A stretch of DNA of 64,000 bases. It comes from Tamarix chinensis. Lineage: Eukaryota; Streptophyta; Magnoliopsida; Caryophyllales; Tamaricaceae. Positions 58,063 to 64,000 of this stretch are shown one piece after another (the first letter of the stretch is position 1; every line of letters begins with the position of its first letter). The notes under the pieces were generated by a model. The model saw only the letters and a program-made list of their open reading frames with translations, made no database searches and was not told the DNA's origin. A program made the position numbers and the translations under genes. The stretch lies in assembly GCA_030549775.1 (NCBI GenBank), contig CM060173.1:29454032-29518031 (forward strand), given 5' to 3'.

Positions 58063-60718
58063 TGTAACACCCCAATATTTTTACTCTTTAATTATTTTGT
58101 TTTGCATAAGTGTTAATTACCAAATTACTAGGTGTTACTGCCACACTTAGCATAAGTCTAGCTCCCTCACCTTTCTTATGCAAAGTTCTAAGGCTAAAAC
58201 AAACCATAACTAAAGTAAATTAGTGAAAATAAGAAACGTTACTGAAATAAATGTTGTGGGTTATATACTTCGTACAAAAATGGAAAATCAAAATGCCAAA
58301 TGATATATGAGTTTAATGAAAAGCAATTACATCATAAACAAGTACCCAAAGGTATAAAACCAATTTTTTTTATCTCTTACACCCAAAGGCCTACTTTGAA
58401 AATGGGATTTCCTCTCAAGGTATCTCTTCTTTGTCCTTATAGTACCCTCGAAGCCACTCTGTATCCTTCACATAGTCACCTATAAAATTAGTATTAGTAT
58501 GACTTCTTTGTACCGACTAAATCACAATACTTCATAAGAAGTACCATACCCACATTGCACATAATCACACAATGATCCGAAATTATACTAGAGCACAAAA
58601 CATATACCATAACCACATGTAATAATTATGGAATATTATAAATAACATCAAGTCTCAGCCCAATAATAAAACATACTAGTTCACTTCATATCATCTCAAG
58701 GTCTAATAGGCATATCCGATTATGCAAATAAATTCTAAAAAGTAAGGTAGGGCACTAAAGCGAATATAGAAACAACAAGTCCAAACAAATTCCATATACC
58801 AAGGTAGGGTACTAAGGAAACTACCAACCCAATAAATCCAAAATAATTTCAAATACCAAGGTAGGGCACTGAAGCGACTGCAAAACCGACAAATCCAAAA
58901 CAATTCCGAATACCAAGGTATGGTACTAAGGTGACTAGCAAACCAAAAATTCCATTGTATTTTCTTACACAATAGCTACTTCCATTTTGCATTATTCGAG
59001 GGGGACACAATCAACCCAGGGACATTGAGGTGCACCCAATTATATTAGTACCCAAAGGCGACACAATATCCTTACTCTCAAACCTAGGGACACATTGGTA
59101 TGTGAAGTCATACTAGTGCACAAAAACAACACAACATCCTTCAACCTCAATCACCTAATCCTTGAGCATCGATACGTCCTATAGGACCCCGTAGGTCAAC
59201 TATAGAAGAGACTAAGGCCTTACTGGGGCATAGCGACACACCAGCAAACCAAAACAATTGAGGACTAACACATAGTCTCTATGGTATTCTAGACTTGAGG
59301 TCTTTCACTTTAAGTATTAATATTTTATTAGGTGATCACAGAGGTCACATACTGCACAAAAATTCTCATTTCTATACTTAACCATTTTTCATTTTATTTC
59401 CAATTACTAAGGTAAATCTAAAGGTCATCGATCTATGTCAAACCTGGTTAACATTAAAGTTAGCCTATCAAAATTCTAAGGTCATCCTAACATTCAATTA
59501 TTCATTAAATATATATTAGGCTAAATTGATCAAAAATGCCCTTTAAAACCCTAATTTCACCTTATTATTCATTTCTATACCAAACATTATTATTATGAGA
59601 ATTTTTTCATGAAAAGAGTACAAGTCAATATTCCACATTATTCAGCACGTAGGTAACCTTTTTTATTTTGGCTATTAACTATATTTTCTACTTTTTATAA
59701 ATTTAGTAGGTTATACTGGCAAAACCCTTATCATGCAACTCTCACGTATCACCTATCCCATATAGCATGTATGTAAGTATTAAAGGCATAATACACATTT
59801 AAATAAGGAAATTATCATCATGGTACTTGTAGGGAATATCTCTAACCTAAGTTCATGCAAATAGAAATCATCATAGCTAACCCTAATCATGCGTGTATGC
59901 ATCTAAGCAAATCATAGTAACCCTAACTACCATACATTAGCAATCATGAGGTATTTACCATGGCATTTAAATCATATCATGATGATAATGAGTACCTTAA
60001 CAAAACCCTAGACATGTGGACATAAATCATATAACATATTTCCATGCTTATAGCTTAACTTATACCAATTTTATGTATCATTCATTTGACATGTTATCAT
60101 TTTGCCATGCATGTCATAATACTTTAAGAGCATAAAACCCTAGCATGATTCTAGGTCTAAAGAATCCTATCATACTAGCACATAAATTCTACGTTCTTAT
60201 AAATGATTAGATTTACCTGATCCTAGTTTACACAAAAAATTCTTCTCCAAGATCCTCAAGAATTGCCTAGGAATTTAACACCAAAACATATATGTATTAG
60301 CATTTAATATTACATAATAATAACCTAAAATTACTAGAAACAACTCAAGGATAACTAATCAGTTGAAGAAAAGGAAAGGAAGCTAACCAAAACTCACATG
60401 AAAAGGAGAGAAGAAGCATAGGTTAGGGGATAAGTGAGGGTAATTTATATAGGTGAATGACTGGGTAGAGATATCTGGTTACTAGTATAGGATTTACTCG
60501 ACACAACAGTTACCAGGTAATATCTAACTTAGGATTAAAATTTAATAACACACCCTCTAATGAAGTTTAATCGAATTAAATTTAATATCTAATATGACAC
60601 AATAATAATACACATATTAATAATATATTTAATAAAAAAAACATCCTAAAATAGTTATTACAACTAATACACATAATTGCCAATTTATAATTAGGATTTT
60701 TAAGAACAGAGTATTACA
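58063..60718 (-). mobile_element. Long LTR (copy E, 2656 bp), 5' LTR of the minus-strand gypsy element
   Basis: It is the only copy with both ends visible: TGTAACACCC at the left and ..GAGTATTACA at the right. Because TGTAA and TTACA are inverse, either strand looks like TG..CA; orientation comes from the PBS and gag to its left. It carries the 'ccaaggtagggcactaagg' minisatellite (58710-58950), the 'taagtattaatattttatta' block (59313-59332) and an AT-rich right third. No coding capacity. Confidence 0.7.
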
Positions 60719-60992
60719 ATAACTACAAACCTTTAATATGATCAACTTATATTTAGGCATAGGCTTTTCTTTGGACTTCCATAAATAGAACTTAAATGCC
60801 CTAACTGATGTATAAAGTAAGATAAGTTATAAAATATAATATGATAAGTAATTCAAATGAATCTATTCTAGAAATAAATACTTACCTATCGAACTAATTA
60901 AGTGGAGTAGAGGGATGTTTCTAAAATAGGGAATTGATTCAAAATGTTTCTGATGACATTAGATGGAATACAAACAAAGACCAATGATCACC
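60719..60992. other. Short spacer between two long LTRs
   Basis: 274 bp of AT-rich sequence with no recognised gene or element. It begins with the ATAAC target-site duplicate of the element to the left. Confidence 0.5.
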
Positions 60993-63900
60993 AGTAACAC
61001 CCTAAATTTACTGCTTAAATTTTTTATTTTGGGGAAGTGTTAATCACAAAAAATGGGAGTTATTGCCACACTTATCATAAGGTAAGTCCCTCAACTTTCT
61101 TATGCCAAGTGCTAAGGCTCAAAAGAAGTTAGATCCAAATAAAGTAGTAGAAATATGAGACAATAACATAGATAAAGTTACAGATAAATATTCTCCATAC
61201 AAAAACAAAAATCAAGATATAAAATGGGACATAAGAGTCCAAAGAAAAACCGAATACCACAAAAACCAACACTTAATTGTGCAACACCGGTTATCCCTAA
61301 CTATTATGCCAACACCCCCATTCCAAGAATGGGACCTCCTCTCATGGACTCCACTTATCCTTTCCACTCTTATACGCATTGTGTCACTCTATGACCTTCA
61401 CATAGTTATATGCAAATGTAGTATCTTATCTTACTGGGTAAATAATAATACCTCCCAAAAAGTAGCATGCTCACTTTGCACATAATCACATAATAGTCCA
61501 AAAATATGCTCAAAGCACCAAGCACATGTCATAATAATATACAATAATCATGGGATAATATATACAATATCAAAGTCTCGTGCTCAATAGCATATCCTAT
61601 TTAATCACATTACATCATCTCAAGATACACAACACCTGTATCAAAATCCATGACCATAACTGACTAATCAAATCAATTTCAAATGTCAACATAGGGCATT
61701 GCGACAACTAACAAATCAAAAAATCCAAATCAATTCAAAATACCAAAGGTAGGGCATTAAAGAAATTGCTAAATTAATAAATTCAAGTAGCACATAGGGG
61801 CAATGACTAAACCACAACCACAATAATCCTTTTTAAATGCTTACACAATGGTTACTTCCATTTTCAATTACTCAAGAAGGAAAAAATTAACCTGAGAATA
61901 TTAAATTACACCCAGTCATATTAGTGAACAAATGCAACATAATACCCTTACTCTAGAATCTAGGGACATTGAGGTATGCCTAGTCATACTAGTACATGAA
62001 GGTACCACAATAATCTTAGTCTAGAACATAGGGACACTATGGTATGTATGATCATACTGGCACACACCAGAAACAAGTACTCTCTAACCTTAATCACCTA
62101 ATCCTTAACTATCTATAGGTCACCTATAGAATAAATTAGGGCTTTATTGGGTCACAGCGGCATGCTAAAGAACCAAACTTAAACGAAGGCTACACCCTAT
62201 CTTTAGGGTAGCTAATTCTAAAGAGTAACTATTCCTAAATTTGAGGTCTTCCATTAAAGTATTAATGATTTATGAGGTGATCACAAATAGGACTCGTTGC
62301 ATAATAATTTTTATTTGCATACCTAACCATTTTTTCTTTATTTCTAATTATTCAAGTCAATCATAAGGTTAAAAATCCATATCAAGGTTAAATTCATCAC
62401 TAAGGCCATCCTATTAATACACTAAGGTCATCCTATATCTAATTATTCACATTAGGTGCATTAGGTTAGAAATAACCAACTTGCCCTTAAAACCCTAGTT
62501 ACACCATTATTACCCAATTTCATACCAAAAATTAATATTATGAGAAATTTTCATAGAAAGGCTAAAAGATAATGATTTACAATATTTTAGAATGTGGGTA
62601 ATTTTTATGATTTAGCAATTTACTATATTTTTCAGTTAGCATGCATTTAGCCACTTACGTTTACAAATCCTAATAATACGTCTCTAATGTGTCATATATT
62701 CCATACAACACACAGATATATATTTTTAGCATGATACAGCATTTAAAATGGTAATTATCATTATGGTGTACGTATGAGAGAATTACTACCCTAGATCATA
62801 TGAATAGTAATTATTATGTTTTAACCATAATTATGCTTGCTTAATTTCATATTATTTATATCAAATATAGATATGCATGTAATGATAACCATGGAACTCG
62901 TACCATAGCATAAAGATAATATATTGGTAAAGTTAAAACTCTAGCAAAACCCTAGACATGCATATGATACAGTTTAACAAATTATTCATGCATATCACTC
63001 ATAATGAATGGTGAGTCGAACATACGTATTAACTACTTAAGAACATTTTATCATCTTATCATGCATTTCATAACATTTACGTAATATAAAACTCTAGCAT
63101 AGTTATAGATCTAACCAACCTATCATGATCGCGTATAAATTCCATTATCTCATGAGTGATTGAATATACCTAAATCCAAACTACACAAAAGCAAAAAAGA
63201 TCATCTTCTCCATGATATCTCAAGGGTTACCTAAGTAATCAAAACCCAATAATACATATATTAGGATCTAATATAATACAAGAATAACTAAAAATTAACT
63301 AAAACAACTTGGGAAATGATTAGAGAATAACTTGGGTAAAGGGGCTATACAACAGCACAAAGCCTTGCATCCAAGGGTGAATTAGCATGACAAGCTCATG
63401 CAAGAAGAGGGGAGGCAACATTACAAATGCAAGATGGGCAAGGGAGAACTATGACACTTGTTTCTGTAGTAAAAGAGGGGGTAATGAAACCTATTGGTGT
63501 TGGTAAGGTGGGGGAATTGCTGGTGTTACAAGCAACCAAGGAAGAGAGGAATGGTGGTGGTTTATATAGAGGATGGTTGGGTGAAGAACGCATGGGACAA
63601 GCACGATTGTGCATGCACAGGTAAAGGTGGACAAGTACACACGGTTTGTGCTTGAGCTACATGGGCATACAAGGATAAATTGGGGAAATAAGTTCATGGG
63701 TTAAGTGCAAGATGCACGAGTGGAAGAGAAAATGCTCGCATAGGTTGTGTGTGAAGTCGTGTGTGCATCGTGTAAGTGAGGCATGACTAAGGTATGTGAT
63801 GGGTGTACAAGAATGCACCTTAAAATAAACTAAAAAAAAGCTTGATGGGGGAATAGAAAAGATATGGCCTAAGGTGGTGATGGTTGGGCAATGACGAGGA

Positions 63901-64000
63901 GGACTAATGAGGAGGTAGTGCTTGTGGTTTATATGGAGAAAACGGCGATGATGGTTGATGATGGTTGTTGGTGTTGGTTTGAATAAGAGCTAGAGGTAGA
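60993..64000 (+). mobile_element. Long LTR (copy F), cut by the window end
   Basis: It starts AGTAACACCCTAAATTTACT, the family terminus with the first T changed to A, and follows copy B through the minisatellite (61665-61800), the 'agggtagctaattctaaagag' block (62206-62226), 'cttaaaaccctagtt' (62487-62501) and the G-rich 3' part with 'aagaacgcatgggacaagc' and 'cgcataggttgtgtgtgaag' words (63585-63760). The 65- to 72-codon frames at 63396-63697 lie in this tract and are not genes. The right end lies beyond the window. Confidence 0.6.

Noticed and set aside
1..64000. CRISPR array, tRNA or rRNA genes
   Set aside because: The tandem repeats lack evenly spaced unique spacers and belong to LTRs or Helitrons. 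I found no cloverleaf with conserved A/B boxes and no rRNA sequence.

Overview
This is repeat-rich plant nuclear DNA, evidently from an angiosperm. It holds two host genes with spliceosomal introns in a dense bed of nested transposable elements of nearly every plant class, plus endogenous pararetrovirus-like debris. There are no bacterial or organellar signs (no operons, Shine-Dalgarno sites or rRNA/tRNA genes). I cannot fix the species, or monocot versus eudicot.

Host genes. (1) 4602-11759, + strand: seven exons joining in frame into 377 codons. The product is a DUF155/RMND1-type mitochondrial protein of the RETARDED ROOT GROWTH (RRG) family. Its fifth intron is 3.95 kb and carries a solo LTR with an exact target-site duplication and a decayed gag relic. 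(2) 25490-30060, - strand: two exons, with a short signal-anchor exon 2.9 kb upstream of the large exon. The product is a 543-residue GT61 (DUF563) Golgi glycosyltransferase. Nothing suggests that the two genes work together; they are neighbours separated by about 14 kb of repeats.

Layout. 1-3812: right part of a long LTR. 3815-4110: Mutator/FAR1-like transposase scrap. 4602-11759: RRG-like gene. 12591-13065: 240-bp tandem duplication. 14870-17399 and 17400-about 21231: two more long LTRs, the second carrying a hAT MITE. 21250-23332: minus-strand Ty3/gypsy gag, PBS and short LTR. 23380-25386: Helitron. 25490-30060: GT61 gene. 31185-47835: pararetrovirus-like locus, with five minus-oriented and one plus-oriented copies of a promoter/intergenic region. 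Two of the minus copies belong to about 4.4-kb units that each carry a PIF/Harbinger derivative, and the plus copy forms an inverted arm. 49540-50100: LINE scrap. 50746-54478: decayed CACTA (En/Spm) element. 54682-60718: minus-strand Ty3/gypsy element with two long LTRs. 60993-64000: another long LTR running off the window.

The most notable features are the pararetrovirus-like array with its inverted arm and duplicated Harbinger cargo, the family of very long LTRs beginning TGTAACACCC, the composite Helitron ending about 100 bp past the GT61 stop codon, and cleanly delimited insertions whose target-site duplications can be read directly. Coding calls rest on reading translations by eye. Element boundaries are exact only where a TSD or terminal motif is stated.
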